From positions 32,387 through 70,040 of the forward strand of contig NW_003201550.1 in NCBI RefSeq assembly GCF_000006405.1: a stretch of DNA of 37,654 nucleotides. Reading direction: 5' to 3'. The DNA comes from Perkinsus marinus ATCC 50983. Lineage: Eukaryota > Perkinsozoa > Perkinsida > Perkinsidae. The notes below the pieces were generated by a model. That model did not search any database and was not told the origin of the DNA. It was given only the letters and a program-made list of their open reading frames with translations. The first letter of the stretch is position 1. Each line of letters begins with the position of its first letter. Made by a program: the position numbers and the translations under genes. Positions 11,344 through 21,885 of this stretch are shown here, piece by piece.

Positions 11344-12346
11344 TCACAGAAACGCCGTGCGTGTTTGAACATGTGGTTGTGAGAAGGTTAGTCCCGAATG
11401 TTGCGATGAAATCACAACCAAGGATACCATCGATAGTCTTTCCGCAGTTGGGAAGAGAGTTTGGTTGGCCTCTGAAGTTACATTCACAACCAAACACACC
11501 GCAAAAATACGCAAACAAGTGCGGAATGGAGTGGTGAATGAAGTAGTCAAAGAACAGTAAACAGTCTCTTGTGGGATTAGAGTTAAGCCGGACTCATCAG
11601 CGTACCGCTTACTAATCAAGGATTGTTGCGCACCTGAATCCACAAGGAAGTAACGGCCGTTGCATTTCACCAGTGGAAGGCCTACCTGGCAAGTCGTCAC
11701 TGGGGGAGCTGTCGAGTTTAGCCGACTCGAGGCAGACTCCGTGGACCGCCCCAGGAGCGAGCTGACGGTGGCATAGGCTCCATCGGTAACACTAAGGGTC
11801 AGCAAGCAGAGAGTAGTTTCGTCGGACAGGCGAAGCCCGGTAGCAATGATGTTGAGCTTGTCCAAGGACTCCTCAACATCAGTCTGTCCCTTGGAGGAGC
11901 CGTTCCAGTTGAAAGCGTATCTCTTGACACTACCAGCTTGATGATGATCTGGGCCGACCAATGACTGGCCGTACTGCGTAGCTGCGACCGCGGCTGAAAA
12001 CCCCTGACTACCCGGAGTCGGAACGCTGGCGTGCTTGCCTAGCGATGGGGACGGCGGTGGTGGAGGCGACCGTCGACGAGGGATATCGAGTGTCAGCGGA
12101 GCAGGCCTGGAGGGACCAGGTAGAACTGCTGCAGGGCTGCAAAACCCGGACGAGCCGGTGAGCGAGCCGTAGAGGATAAGGCGGATGCGCCGTGAGTGTG
12201 GACACCAGGGGGCAACTGAGCTCCCGCTGTAGCCGCCACTGTAGGAGGCTCATCACGTCTAGCACTTGCAGCTGAGTCATCCTCATGTTGAGGAGAGGCC
12301 TGGCCATGCGGAGAAAACATGTTCTGGATCCTGGGTTTGGGCACCA
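11344..12346 (-). pseudogene. gag-like and protease region of the old retrotransposon
   Basis: An aspartic-protease motif (YFLVDSGAQQSLISKRY) sits near 11660-11600, upstream of the RT as expected. The stretch nearer the 5' LTR is Pro/Ser-rich and gag-like only by position. Fossil. Confidence 0.65.
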
Positions 12347-12525
12347 GTTAATTGCCAAAACGCAACAACCTTGAGGAAGGTTGGAAAAAGCGAATGAGAG
12401 CGAACGAAGGAAGGCGAGGCAGGAAAAGACGTCACGTCACCGCGGACGTCACGTCACGCGGATTCACGTGTCTCGCAATGTGCGCTATTCTTCATGGCGA
12501 GCGCGATATGATCGCGTGCTTGGTG
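12347..12525 (-). repeat. 5' LTR of the old retrotransposon
   Basis: Partner of 8447-8629. The putative primer-binding site lies directly inside it at about 12345-12329 on the minus strand. The repeated TGACGT-like motifs would fit CREB/ATF-type sites, but that is only a resemblance. Confidence 0.8.
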
Positions 12526-12535
12526 GTGTACCACT

Positions 12536-12666
12536 GATTCACACTGTGAATCGTCTGAGCCATTGTGAACTTCACAATGAGTCAGAGGTGTTTGTGAGGG
12601 TCCAACAGATGACAACGTGATGAAGTTCAACTTCCTCACGCTACTCGACAGCCTGTCGACGACAGG
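12536..12666. repeat. Cluster of five perfect or near-perfect stem-loops
   Basis: GATTCAC-ACT-GTGAATC (12536-12552); CATTGTGA-ACT-TCACAATG (12561-12579) with outer TCTGA/TCAGA; CGTGA-GAAGTT/AACTTC-TCACG (12616-12640); CGACAG-C-CTGTCG (12646-12658); CCTGTCG-A-CGACAGG (12652-12666), the last two overlapping and so mutually exclusive. The cluster lies just outside the 5' LTR. Confidence 0.75.
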
Positions 12667-12689
12667 GCCTTTGACAAGGATCATTCAGA

Positions 12690-13985
12690 GCCCTGTCCCA
12701 GCTCGGGAGATGAACACCAGAGTGGTCGGCCAGACGTAGATCATGTGGTTACGCTATCTTCAGAAGCCCGAAAGATGAGAGACTGTCATTTCCACCTATC
12801 ACGGAAGACCTTTCACCTGAGAGGCAAATACGAATAGTGTCTTCTGGCCACACTTTTCTGGCTGGAAAGGTTTTTTAGACTAACGATGACCTTCTTCTTG
12901 TCTATGAATATGAGCTTTTTGATTACCATAGAACTGTTGTACAAATGTATTCTACCTCTGATGGTATTCTGAGGATAGGACGCCCCCCCACAGATCCCTG
13001 CCACCGTTGCTGTCGACCCAAAAAGAAGATCTGTTCTGAAGCTGAAGAGTTCTACTCAGCTTCCTGGTGATTTTTTGAAGAAGGTGTCTGGTTTATAGCC
13101 GCCACCTCGGGAGACCGGGATGTAAAGATTCCATTACTACTCGTTCTGTCGAGAGGACAAGTTGGGAAATTCGCCGACGACTTCAGAGATTAGGATTATC
13201 CGTAATCAACAACGAAGAACATTGTCCGGTTTGCGGATCTTGCTCCACAGATCAAGCACATGATCCAGATCACTCGTTGATTTTGATGTCTGAGCCAAAT
13301 GCATCGTGATCAGAGATGCGTGAGTCAGGTCTGTGATTCTTGATCTCGATCCGTGATCTTTGATCCGGATCCGTGCCTGTTGACCTTGATCCCCGAACTT
13401 TGATACTCAAGACTCGTTCTCTCAATCCGAGTGACATCTGTCCGTCAACCGGACAGTTGTTTGGGAGTGCGAGAGAGGACCAAACACTGTGAACCCGAGA
13501 CTTGAACCCTCTCCGGGTCTTACCTTGGGCCAAAGGTTCACAGATCATGTTTGGTCACACTAACTATGTCACGGGGTATGGCCCATGTTTCCTGACATAT
13601 GTTAGTGTCCCCAAACTCAATCACAAAACAACGATGAGTCACCTACTTGAAATGATGTCCTCACTGTCGGATGGAGGAGGCATGTCCGATGGTTCAACAG
13701 AACCTCCTCACAACAACCTTCAACAGAACCTCCTCAACAGAACCAGAAGACTCCTTCTACTAGTAAAAATTCTCCGAGGTAACATCCTCATCAATGAGAG
13801 ACACTCACATCAAGTTAACATTACAGTTATGGAATGCAGGAAGTTACTCTTCACGTTCCGACAGCTAGGTTATCGTTCGAAACCGAACTCAACGGAAGAC
13901 CATGTGAAAGAGCACTACCACAAGCGTCCAAGAGTCATGCAGCGTCCAAAATTTGCTCAACATGGCTCCGACACTTCTTCTTCAC
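12690..13985. other. About 1.3 kb without a supported gene; GATC-rich patch
   Basis: A plus-strand open frame (13502-14110) runs into the tyrosine-recombinase relic on the other strand and has no recognisable domain, so I do not call it. Positions about 13220-13410 hold roughly eleven GATC tetramers in 190 nt, many within TGATC or GATCC contexts. Confidence 0.5.
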
Positions 13986-13989
13986 GGAT

Positions 13990-15275
13990 TCATTCACGTA
14001 GCTCATGCATTAGGCTTCGTAGGCTGTGCATCGTAACTTCATCCAGTTTCCATTCGACGACATACTGCGGTAACTTCTTGGTTAGGAATTTCCCTTGCCC
14101 TCCCGGGTAGATCATCGTACTCAATCCAGGGAATACCCTTTGGCTCGTTGAAGTTTCCTTGCGCAGCATCTTGGTAATATTGTGAGCCACACAAGGCACT
14201 TTGTTGCAAAAACAACTCGCTGAGCATAGAGCCTCACGTTCCTTATGGAAGGAAGTTTCGTTGTTGTAGAAATCAAGACGCACTTGAGAACTCCCTGGTG
14301 TTTTTCCCCAACGTCTGCCACACGGAGTGCTGCCACCTTTTTGAACCGGAGCAAAGTACCGCCCAATGAGCTGCTGATCTTATCTTATCTTGTAACCTCG
14401 CGAATAGCAGAGGCATATGAGCTAACGCTTTCGGACACTCGCTCGAGAGCACTGCCGTTCTCTTTATTAAACGTTCAAGAGAGCTCAGTGGATTATCCGC
14501 TCTTTGCCAAACCCTATCTAAGATTTGGCTCTCTCCACGAGAAACCACTCGTCCAAGGCGAACCTGGGCATTCGATCTCACGGCAGAAGTATATTTACGG
14601 ATAGTAGATGAGTGAATCTTCGCTGAGGCCGTTCAACCACTCATAAAAGCGACAAGGTTGTTGACTTTGGCACGATTCGTCGCAAATATAGGACCGAATC
14701 CGGCTTCGTAGTAGCTCTCAGATGTTTGGTATTGCTGTGATGCAGAACCTTTCAGACTCTGGAGCTGAAGACTGTGACAGAAATTCCAAATTTTCCTTCT
14801 AGTTCTCTTCAGCAGATTTGCCCTGTACTCAGCTGTAGGACCCCTCAAGATACGATCGAATCCTTGACAGGTCCCGAGGCATGTTTTGGAGAAGAAGGCG
14901 TAAGGAAAATGTAACAAAAATTCCACTAATGTACCAAGAGATTGACAACACGGTCTGTTTACATAACCTCAGAAACGTCTGCTCACCAGAGAGATGCTCA
15001 AACCAGAGTCGTCCCTGAGGCGTCACTACGACCCGGCGCCACTTAGCAGGAGTGGTTTTCATGATCTCCGAACGACGACTGATAAAATCTGCAGGGCTAT
15101 TGAAACTTCCACGCACATGTTGAGAGCGTACGTGAAGACCAGTGGACCCCAACCCCCAAAGGCGTTCTCAAAGCTTGAGACTTCGAAAACCAAGAAGCAA
15201 GAGCCGGAACTGCTGCTGTGTTATTACACAAAATCGAAACTGAAATAGGGGAATTCTTGAGTCGAACACTGAACG
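13990..15275 (-). mobile_element. DIRS-type retroelement, downstream part (RNase H end and tyrosine recombinase)
   Basis: Minus strand. Just below 15275 it opens in the middle of an RNase H domain (ILCNNTAAVPALASWFSKS, then HVRGSFNSPADFISRR). This is followed by a region resembling the core-binding domain of a tyrosine recombinase (about 14830-14630) and a catalytic region that includes VAALRVADV and a VTMHSLRSLM segment (the HxxR box, about 14020). RT-RNase H-recombinase is the DIRS/Ngaro/PAT order. The missing upstream part is at 24472-25351, on the far side of the inserted element. Old, with several breaks. Confidence 0.7.
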
Positions 15276-15472
15276 TCAACTCTGGCTCCAGTGATCCTCT
15301 AACCATTTACACTTAACCAGGGGACCTTTGATAGAGTTAGTCGACTAGGTGGTGTGGAGAGGACCGAAGACTTGCAGGGCTCCCCCCTGAAGCTTCGGTC
15401 ACGGGACAGGTGCCCGACTAGGTGGTGTCGTATCAACGACTCACGTCTCACACGGGTCTGTCCCGTCACCCA
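15276..15472 (-). repeat. Split repeat B2 (197 bp)
   Basis: Nearly identical to 15619-15815 (one difference seen, in the GGGGAMCTTTG segment). Each copy contains GACTAGGTGGTGT twice. Its left end marks the junction with the host RNase H sequence. Confidence 0.85.
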
Positions 15473-15484
15473 GTCCACTAAGAA

Positions 15485-15620
15485 AAAAAAAACTGTCAGT
15501 TACTAATAACTTTCCTCCGGAATCCTCGGATTATTGAAGCACCTGCGAGCGACCAAGCTCGCTCGCCCATCGAATCACTTCCTCTGGAGTTGACCCTAGC
15601 CTCTGGCGAGACTTTCCATC
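15485..15620 (-). repeat. Split repeat A2 (136 bp)
   Basis: Nearly identical to 24336-24471 (one difference, in CTTTCCTYCGG). It contains the inverted pair GCGAGC-GACCAA-GCTCGC. It lies between the two B copies, separated from B2 by 12 bp and abutting B1. Confidence 0.85.
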
Positions 15621-15815
15621 AACTCTGGCTCCAGTGATCCTCTAACCATTTACACTTAACCAGGGGAACTTTGATAGAGTTAGTCGACTAGGTGGTGTGG
15701 AGAGGACCGAAGACTTGCAGGGCTCCCCCCTGAAGCTTCGGTCACGGGACAGGTGCCCGACTAGGTGGTGTCGTATCAACGACTCACGTCTCACACGGGT
15801 CTGTCCCGTCACCCA
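15619..15815 (-). repeat. Split repeat B1 (197 bp)
   Basis: Partner of B2 at 15276-15472. It overlaps A2 by two bases (TC) at the junction, as expected if the junction core is shared. Confidence 0.85.
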
Positions 15816-16332
15816 AATCTCTCCACTATCCACCGAACTCTTGGCTTTACCAGAAACTTCGATGACACAATCGATTCATGTTTTTTTTATCCCCTCCTCT
15901 CGCTGTAGTCTTTATTACCTATTGACTATTTTTTTTTCTTCTTCTGTTGTGTCCCTCGTGCAGCGCATCAAGGCTCCTTTGGCGTAGCCTTGCCAGGCTC
16001 TACTCGATTGACTCGAACCGCCTTCACACTTCACTGTGCTATCCTCGCATCCCGAATCTACCAGAATTGTGGCTCCACTATGCTATAGCTATGTCAGCTA
16101 TAGGATTTATACCTGTTAGGGCTTTAACTGCCTCGTCCGGTAGAACTCCTGCATTTCCCGGAGGCTTGGATCTATGCGCTAAACGATTTTGGCCTCCTTT
16201 AATTCCTCTCTCAACGATGGTCATCTCTTCTAGGGTGAAACTTACTCATGAACGCACCTCCATAGTCGTCTTTATCGCGCTAACATACTCCCGCAATGCT
16301 TCTGGAGAGATATTGGCTTGGTCAACGAGGAC

Positions 16333-16337
16333 CCGAC
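16333..16337. repeat. Target-site duplication, left copy (CCGAC)
   Basis: Matches 22122-22126 directly after the 3' LTR. Five base pairs is the usual size for Ty3/gypsy and many other LTR elements. Confidence 0.85.
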
Positions 16338-16573
16338 TGTAATTATAACGCGATCACAGTATCTGCTTCTCTTGACGTCTTGTCATATCTCAGTGTGGCA
16401 TCGTGTGGCGCTGAGTGAGCTAAATTGTCCCTCTAGCGCTAGGCGTTGATTATGCTCTTTGTAATCGTAAGTTTGAGCAAGTATCAGCATCTGTTGGTAT
16501 TGTTAGCATCTACCTCAAGTACCTATATCTATGTCGAACCAGAGTAGCGTTCTCAATGAAGTGAGTGATCACA
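16338..16573 (+). repeat. 5' LTR (236 bp)
   Basis: TG...CA ends; no difference from 21886-22121 found by eye. The start codon of the long ORF (16531) lies 43 bp before its end. Confidence 0.92.
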
Positions 16574-19500
16574 ATTTGGGGGCTGGGCCGAGAAGTGTTA
16601 CTCCTGGTTCGCATCCTGGTACTGGTATGTCGAGTTCTGGTTTGGTTAGTGGTGCTACGTCCAGTGAGCTGCAGCGTTTGGCTACTTATATGGGTATTAG
16701 TTTGGACCTGGTCGATCAGTTGCGTATGACCGATTTAGACAGTGTCCATGCCCGTGATGCCACTATCAGCTGGGCAGATAAGTTAACTCACCGGCGTGCC
16801 CTGGAGCAGGCTTTATCGGCAAAGACTGCTGGGGGCAAGAAGAGTACTGATGCTACTACTACTGCTGTTGTTGAAACAAAGGGTAGTAAAACCCTCGATA
16901 TTCCCAAGCTCATCTCCCGGGCTAAGGATGCCGGGAAGGTTAGTGGAGGTATTTTTAAAGGATCTCAAGATACAAGATCGGTTGCTGTGTTCTTAGATGA
17001 GATCGACTCCACTGACGAATATGCTTGTGGTACTGCTGCTTTCAAATATTTCTATCTTCGTGCCAATTTGGACGAAGACATTCGTGGTTATGTTAATAAA
17101 GAAGTGAAGGCTAAGGTCAACAAGGAAGGTGTGTCTGCTGAGAATTGGACACGAAAATTGTCGTTGCTAAGGTCTATACTTCTGGATGAGTATACTATGC
17201 TCTCTTCAGATTTGGCTACTCAGTTAGAATGGGACAAGTTGGTGTATACATCCGGCTCATCGAGGATGGAGTCTCATTTAACTAAGCTGCTCACTTTGGC
17301 AGATAGAATCTCTATGTCGAGAGGTAGTCAAGTTTCTGATCGTGAATTGCGATCTAAACTATATGCATCCTTACCTACTGCTACACAGCGCTGGATCGAC
17401 TCGTTAGGATCGTCAACGGTGGAATCTTATGCAGCTATGAGGAGAGAAGTTCGTCGCTGGGCTCAATATAATGAGAAGCCGGTAGGATCGTCCCGCAGAA
17501 GTACTTCGGTTCCGCGAGGTGGCAAGAAGGTTCAGGTATCTGTCGCTAACACCATGGAGAATAGTGATGACGTTGGTCTTTCCATAGCCCTGGGTGACAT
17601 GGATAAGGATGCCTGTGGGCGTTGTGGTCTAAAAGGGCATAGAGCTTTCGAATGTCGGGGTAACGTGTACCAATCCGATAAGCGATGTTGTCGGTGTGGT
17701 TCCTTTGACCATGCTCTCTCTCAATGCCCTCTCAGCCCTACAACTATATGCGGACGATGTAAGCAGCCGGGACACTACTCTGCTACATGTAATGCTGAGT
17801 TACCTGTTAAGAGGTTTAATCCGAGAAATGGTAGAGGTTCGAGGACTCCGACTTTGATGGTGGCTAATTCTGAAGGTGATGGGAATGATGTTCATCCTCC
17901 TACGATTGTGCAAGATACTGCTAAACGGGAAGTTGTCGACTCTGCTTCGGTGCCTGTAATGCAAGTGGATCTGTTGACCATGAATAGCAGTCTCCATGAC
18001 CAGGACCCTCTTGAGGTGAAAATAGTCCCTCCAGCTCAGCTGTCTGCCGATGTGGCAGGTAGAGAAGTCAAATTTCTTATTGATAGTGGGGCGGGTCTTA
18101 ATTTTATTAATGAAGCCTTGGCGACTGAGCTCTCCGCTTTGAGTAATCAGCCTTTTAGGCCACTTGCACGTGAGCTAAGGGTGGTCTTTGGCAATGACCA
18201 CAAGGTATTGGTGTCCCGAGGATTGGAATTACCCCTATCGGTAATCCGACATGGGAAGAAGGAATGTGTTCTGGTGAGCTTCGTCATCATGCCTAATCTT
18301 AATCCTTCTGCTCTGATAGGAAGGCCAGGGATATGTGACCTAGCTTTGTCCGTGCATGGTTTTGTACCTACTCAGACAGCTAGCGAGGTGGCTGTCTGTA
18401 GCATTGATCCGGTGGAGACTATTGAGGTGGCTGGTAAAGGAAAACGGCTATTGGCCCATTGTCCTAGGTTGGAGGAGTCTAGACCGGAACTTCATGTAGA
18501 ACCCCAACGTCGTCGGCCTGATCGCGAGAGAAAAGCTATTTATAGGTTGTTGTGCCTTATGGAAAAGGAGGAAAAGGTGGTGCGATTACAACCTGGACAA
18601 GCATGGACTATTAATGAGGTTGTCTTAGTGGCGAAGAAAGGTGCAGAGTCGTGGAAATGCTTGCCTGGTATTTTGGATAGAGAAGATGATGAGCAATTGT
18701 TGGCTCATTTCAGGGTTACTTTAGACCTGCGCTTTACGAATAAGATCGGTGCGACTACGCCTACTTTGGAGACCGAAAATGAAAGTAAGCTCTCTCAGTA
18801 TGGCGTTCATGATCTGATTGGATCTCTTCCTAGTCATCATGGTGCCTTCTTTGGTCGTATTGATTTGCGGGATGCATTTCATGGGGTATATATTTCCAAG
18901 AAGATGCAACAACATATGGCTACCCGAGTGCTCAATGACCAAGGTGTTGAGGTGATTTTTGCTTGGAATAGATTGCCTATGGGCTATAAGCAATCTTCAG
19001 GATTGTTTGGCCGCTCGGTGGAATTGATGCTTATTGAAGCTCGTGAGGCTTTGAGGAAGCTAAATATTGACTGTAGTCTTCGTAGCCTTCAAGATGATTG
19101 TATAGTAGCCGGACCTACGGCATCGGCCGTTAATGAAGCTTTGGATGTTCTCATACGAGTAGTACGAAGCTATGGTTTTGAATGTCGGAATTCCAAGGTT
19201 CAGCGGGCTACTGATCATTTGGTTTTCTGTGGCCATCAGATTTCTGGGCGTGAGAGTGGGCTGCCTCTGCTTACTCCCTGTCCACAGCGACGAGATTTAT
19301 CTTCAGCTGGTTTCGAAGCTGAATGGGAGATCTTCATCAAGAAGTGTAAGTCCTCATCTGCTAAGCTCAAGTTCTTGAGAAAGTGGGCTGGTGTATTCCA
19401 GTGGTTCAGTCATTGGTTGGGTGGCTTGGAACAAGATGCTCTCCGCTGTCTCAATAAGGCTGTGAAGTGTCTGCAGAATAATGATGCTGTGGACGATGAG

Positions 19501-21831
19501 CAGTGGGAAAAGGTGTCTGTTGCTTGGCATACGTTGGCTCAGAGTTTTATGAGTGGCTTAGCATCTTTGTATTTGGGTCATTGTATTGCTACGTTGATTG
19601 TTACTGACTCTAATGTAGAATCATGGTATGGCGCTATTTTGGGAGTGGTGACTTTGGACTCTGATAATGCTTGTCCAGCTCTGTTTCCGGAACTTGAGGA
19701 ACGACTTTATGATATAAGTCCTTGTGATGATCTTTTTCCTATGCCTCCTACTGGGAAAATCTTTAGAGTTCTTCCAGTTCGGCTTTGTGGTGGAGTATGG
19801 AAGAAGAGGGAGCAACTGAGAAGTTCGACGTGGAGAGAACGAGGAGCTCAGCTGCAGTGTGTATCTGAGAACCTTGATGCTCTGCGTGGAGACCATGTTA
19901 TTAGTTTGAATGATAATGCTAATCTTTGTAAGACTTGGCGAGATGTTCAGGGTGACTTTGGCTATGCTTCTGAACCGTATGCTGGCGTGTGGATTAAGCG
20001 TTGGGAGCTTTTCGAAGCTTATGTTGATAAATGTGTATGGTTGCCTCGTGAGGTGGATGCTCTTTGTTGGACAGATATGTCTGCCCGAAAGTTGGCTGCT
20101 GGTGATTCTGCTGATGGTATGATCGGTGAGGTGGAGATTGCGCCTGTTGATGTCAACAATTCCTCCGGACAACTAAATGTGGATGATATGACGAAAGAAG
20201 AAGTGAATGATATCTATGGCTGCTCAGTTGTTTCTGACGACAAAATGCATTCTATTTTGGTGACCTTCTCAGGCCAACCCAGTTATGAAGATGCCCTGTC
20301 GTGGTTGTCATCGAAGCAAAAGGAAGACGAGCAGTTGGCCAAAATCCGTGTTTCCTGTGAGAAGGAACACAAAGAAAGTCGAGAGTTCTTGGTGGAGAAG
20401 GACTGCTTATTTCATCTAGGTCGATGGCGAGCCGATGAACCTGTTATCAAACAAGCTGTGTTGCCTGATTGTGGTGGTCTTCGTTCTACTATTCTGGGGG
20501 AGTTTCATGAATATGGAATTCATGGCTCTGCACAGTTGCTGTCCGGTATGGTACAACAAGCTTATTGGTGGCCGACATTGCGCAAAGACTGCAAGGTCTT
20601 TGTAAGAAAATGTGAAGTGTGTCAGCGCTCCACCAAATGTGCGTCAGATATCTGTATCTCAAGGTCTGGGCAGCGTTTGCAAGTTCCACTTCCATGGTAT
20701 TCGGTTGGATCGGACGTCTTTATGCTTGGTAGGGAACTCGAAGCCGAGTTTAATCTGCATTGGACGGCAATGCTAACTATAACATGTGCTTTTACTGGAT
20801 TCACCGTGCTGGTTCCTCTTCCTCAGCCTGTGGATTCTGCTTGCATTATCAACGCTTATCTCTATGCTTTCAGTCTCTATGGCTATCCGCGGCATTTAAG
20901 ATGTGATGGAGGAGCAAATCTGGTATCACAGGACGTGAATTCTTGGCTCTTAGCTCATGGAGTGAGTAGTACGGTGGCCGTTGGTTATTCACCATGGACT
21001 GGTGGGTATTACGAGCGAAGACATAGGGATCTGGCTGCGACTCTGAGAAAGTTTCTGCTTGATTTAAAGTATGGAACTGGTGCTATGTATGTGAATTCCC
21101 CGTATGCTTTAGCTGCTATGTTGCAGGGTCAGCTCAACAGTTATGGCATAGATTGGCGTGGTGCTCGTGATACGACTTCCCAGATGCTTATGACCGGTAC
21201 TATCCCTAGACCGCCTGCTTCTCTTGATGACATTGCTCCAAGAGATAATTGGTCTTCACAAGGCATCTTTGGCGAGATCAATCTGAAGGAAGCCTCTGGT
21301 GAAGATGTAGCTCTTCGAGAAGCTAAGTTGGTTGAAGTGTTGCGTAAACGTGCTACTGATATTCGTAAAAGGAGAGATGAATGCCTTCGTGATTTTAATA
21401 CGGTGTGGTTGGAGCGTCGTGAGGAGGCTAGGAATCGCTTTGATCAGACCCTTGCTAGAAAGCAAACTAAAGAGTTGCTCAAGATTGGTGATAAGGTTCT
21501 GTTAGCTGAACGGTTTCCTAGCAAGTTTGCCCCTCGTTGGTCTAAGCCACGTGAGGTTGTTGCTCTGCGAGGCCTAAGGTGTATTGTGAAGAATGATGAT
21601 GGAACTCTTAGGGAGCTGCATCTGCGTTACGTGAAGAAGTTTCATAGTGGCGAAGAAGTCCAACCCGTTACGACTTCTAAAAGAGATCGTCCTGATGATA
21701 TTGAAGATCATGAAGATGGTGATCAAGGTGAGGTTCAGCAAGATGATAAGAGTCCTGCAACCTCTAGCGCGGTGCGTACAAGACCAGTTCGTAAGTGTTC
21801 AAGAATGACCAGTTATGCGCATCAACTGTAA
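16531..21831 (+). CDS. Gag-pol polyprotein of the young LTR element (1766 aa)
   Basis: Parts in order: gag with a capsid-like helical region (about residues 60-330); three CCHC zinc knuckles near 362-375, 385-398 and 407-420; aspartic protease (FLIDSGAGLNFI) near 513; RT with IDLRDAFHGVYI near 775, LPMGYKQSSGLFG near 814 and a QDD box near 853; RNase H near 1020 onwards; integrase zinc-binding HHCC domain near 1325-1370, then its catalytic core (VGSDVF, RCDGGANLV, GYYERRHRDLA) up to about 1500; a C-terminal GPY/F-like region near 1650; and an acidic tail. Gag and pol share one frame. The ATG and the first 14 codons are encoded by the LTR, as in yeast Ty1, so the frame crosses the primer-binding region. 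Confidence 0.93.
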   Translation: MSNQSSVLNEVSDHNLGAGPRSVTPGSHPGTGMSSSGLVSGATSSELQRLATYMGISLDLVDQLRMTDLDSVHARDATISWADKLTHRRALEQALSAKTAGGKKSTDATTTAVVETKGSKTLDIPKLISRAKDAGKVSGGIFKGSQDTRSVAVFLDEIDSTDEYACGTAAFKYFYLRANLDEDIRGYVNKEVKAKVNKEGVSAENWTRKLSLLRSILLDEYTMLSSDLATQLEWDKLVYTSGSSRMESHLTKLLTLADRISMSRGSQVSDRELRSKLYASLPTATQRWIDSLGSSTVESYAAMRREVRRWAQYNEKPVGSSRRSTSVPRGGKKVQVSVANTMENSDDVGLSIALGDMDKDACGRCGLKGHRAFECRGNVYQSDKRCCRCGSFDHALSQCPLSPTTICGRCKQPGHYSATCNAELPVKRFNPRNGRGSRTPTLMVANSEGDGNDVHPPTIVQDTAKREVVDSASVPVMQVDLLTMNSSLHDQDPLEVKIVPPAQLSADVAGREVKFLIDSGAGLNFINEALATELSALSNQPFRPLARELRVVFGNDHKVLVSRGLELPLSVIRHGKKECVLVSFVIMPNLNPSALIGRPGICDLALSVHGFVPTQTASEVAVCSIDPVETIEVAGKGKRLLAHCPRLEESRPELHVEPQRRRPDRERKAIYRLLCLMEKEEKVVRLQPGQAWTINEVVLVAKKGAESWKCLPGILDREDDEQLLAHFRVTLDLRFTNKIGATTPTLETENESKLSQYGVHDLIGSLPSHHGAFFGRIDLRDAFHGVYISKKMQQHMATRVLNDQGVEVIFAWNRLPMGYKQSSGLFGRSVELMLIEAREALRKLNIDCSLRSLQDDCIVAGPTASAVNEALDVLIRVVRSYGFECRNSKVQRATDHLVFCGHQISGRESGLPLLTPCPQRRDLSSAGFEAEWEIFIKKCKSSSAKLKFLRKWAGVFQWFSHWLGGLEQDALRCLNKAVKCLQNNDAVDDEQWEKVSVAWHTLAQSFMSGLASLYLGHCIATLIVTDSNVESWYGAILGVVTLDSDNACPALFPELEERLYDISPCDDLFPMPPTGKIFRVLPVRLCGGVWKKREQLRSSTWRERGAQLQCVSENLDALRGDHVISLNDNANLCKTWRDVQGDFGYASEPYAGVWIKRWELFEAYVDKCVWLPREVDALCWTDMSARKLAAGDSADGMIGEVEIAPVDVNNSSGQLNVDDMTKEEVNDIYGCSVVSDDKMHSILVTFSGQPSYEDALSWLSSKQKEDEQLAKIRVSCEKEHKESREFLVEKDCLFHLGRWRADEPVIKQAVLPDCGGLRSTILGEFHEYGIHGSAQLLSGMVQQAYWWPTLRKDCKVFVRKCEVCQRSTKCASDICISRSGQRLQVPLPWYSVGSDVFMLGRELEAEFNLHWTAMLTITCAFTGFTVLVPLPQPVDSACIINAYLYAFSLYGYPRHLRCDGGANLVSQDVNSWLLAHGVSSTVAVGYSPWTGGYYERRHRDLAATLRKFLLDLKYGTGAMYVNSPYALAAMLQGQLNSYGIDWRGARDTTSQMLMTGTIPRPPASLDDIAPRDNWSSQGIFGEINLKEASGEDVALREAKLVEVLRKRATDIRKRRDECLRDFNTVWLERREEARNRFDQTLARKQTKELLKIGDKVLLAERFPSKFAPRWSKPREVVALRGLRCIVKNDDGTLRELHLRYVKKFHSGEEVQPVTTSKRDRPDDIEDHEDGDQGEVQQDDKSPATSSAVRTRPVRKCSRMTSYAHQL

Positions 21832-21885
21832 TCGCGTATTAAGGTGTGCTCGCGTCGTTATTTTTATATACGGCGCGGGGTGGTT

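Larger units (their letters stand above)
8447..12525 (-). mobile_element. Old LTR retrotransposon, broken
   Basis: Two direct repeats of about 180 bp (8447-8629 and 12347-12525, roughly 90% identical by eye) bracket about 3.7 kb. On the minus strand the order is gag-like, protease, reverse transcriptase, RNase H, integrase, the order of Ty3/gypsy and BEL/Pao elements. Immediately inside the 5' LTR (left of 12347) the minus strand reads TGGTGCCCAAACCCAGG, a typical tRNA primer-binding site. The RNase H end (ESERNPADHLTR) leans towards BEL/Pao, but I would not fix the family. LTR divergence and several breaks in the coding part mark it as an old fossil. I saw no target-site duplication. Confidence 0.85.

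Noticed and set aside
13502-14110. Plus-strand 202-codon open frame
   Set aside because: No recognisable domain, and its second half is antisense to the recombinase relic; treated as chance.
19621-20172. Minus-strand 183-codon open frame inside the young LTR element
   Set aside because: Antisense shadow of the gag-pol frame.
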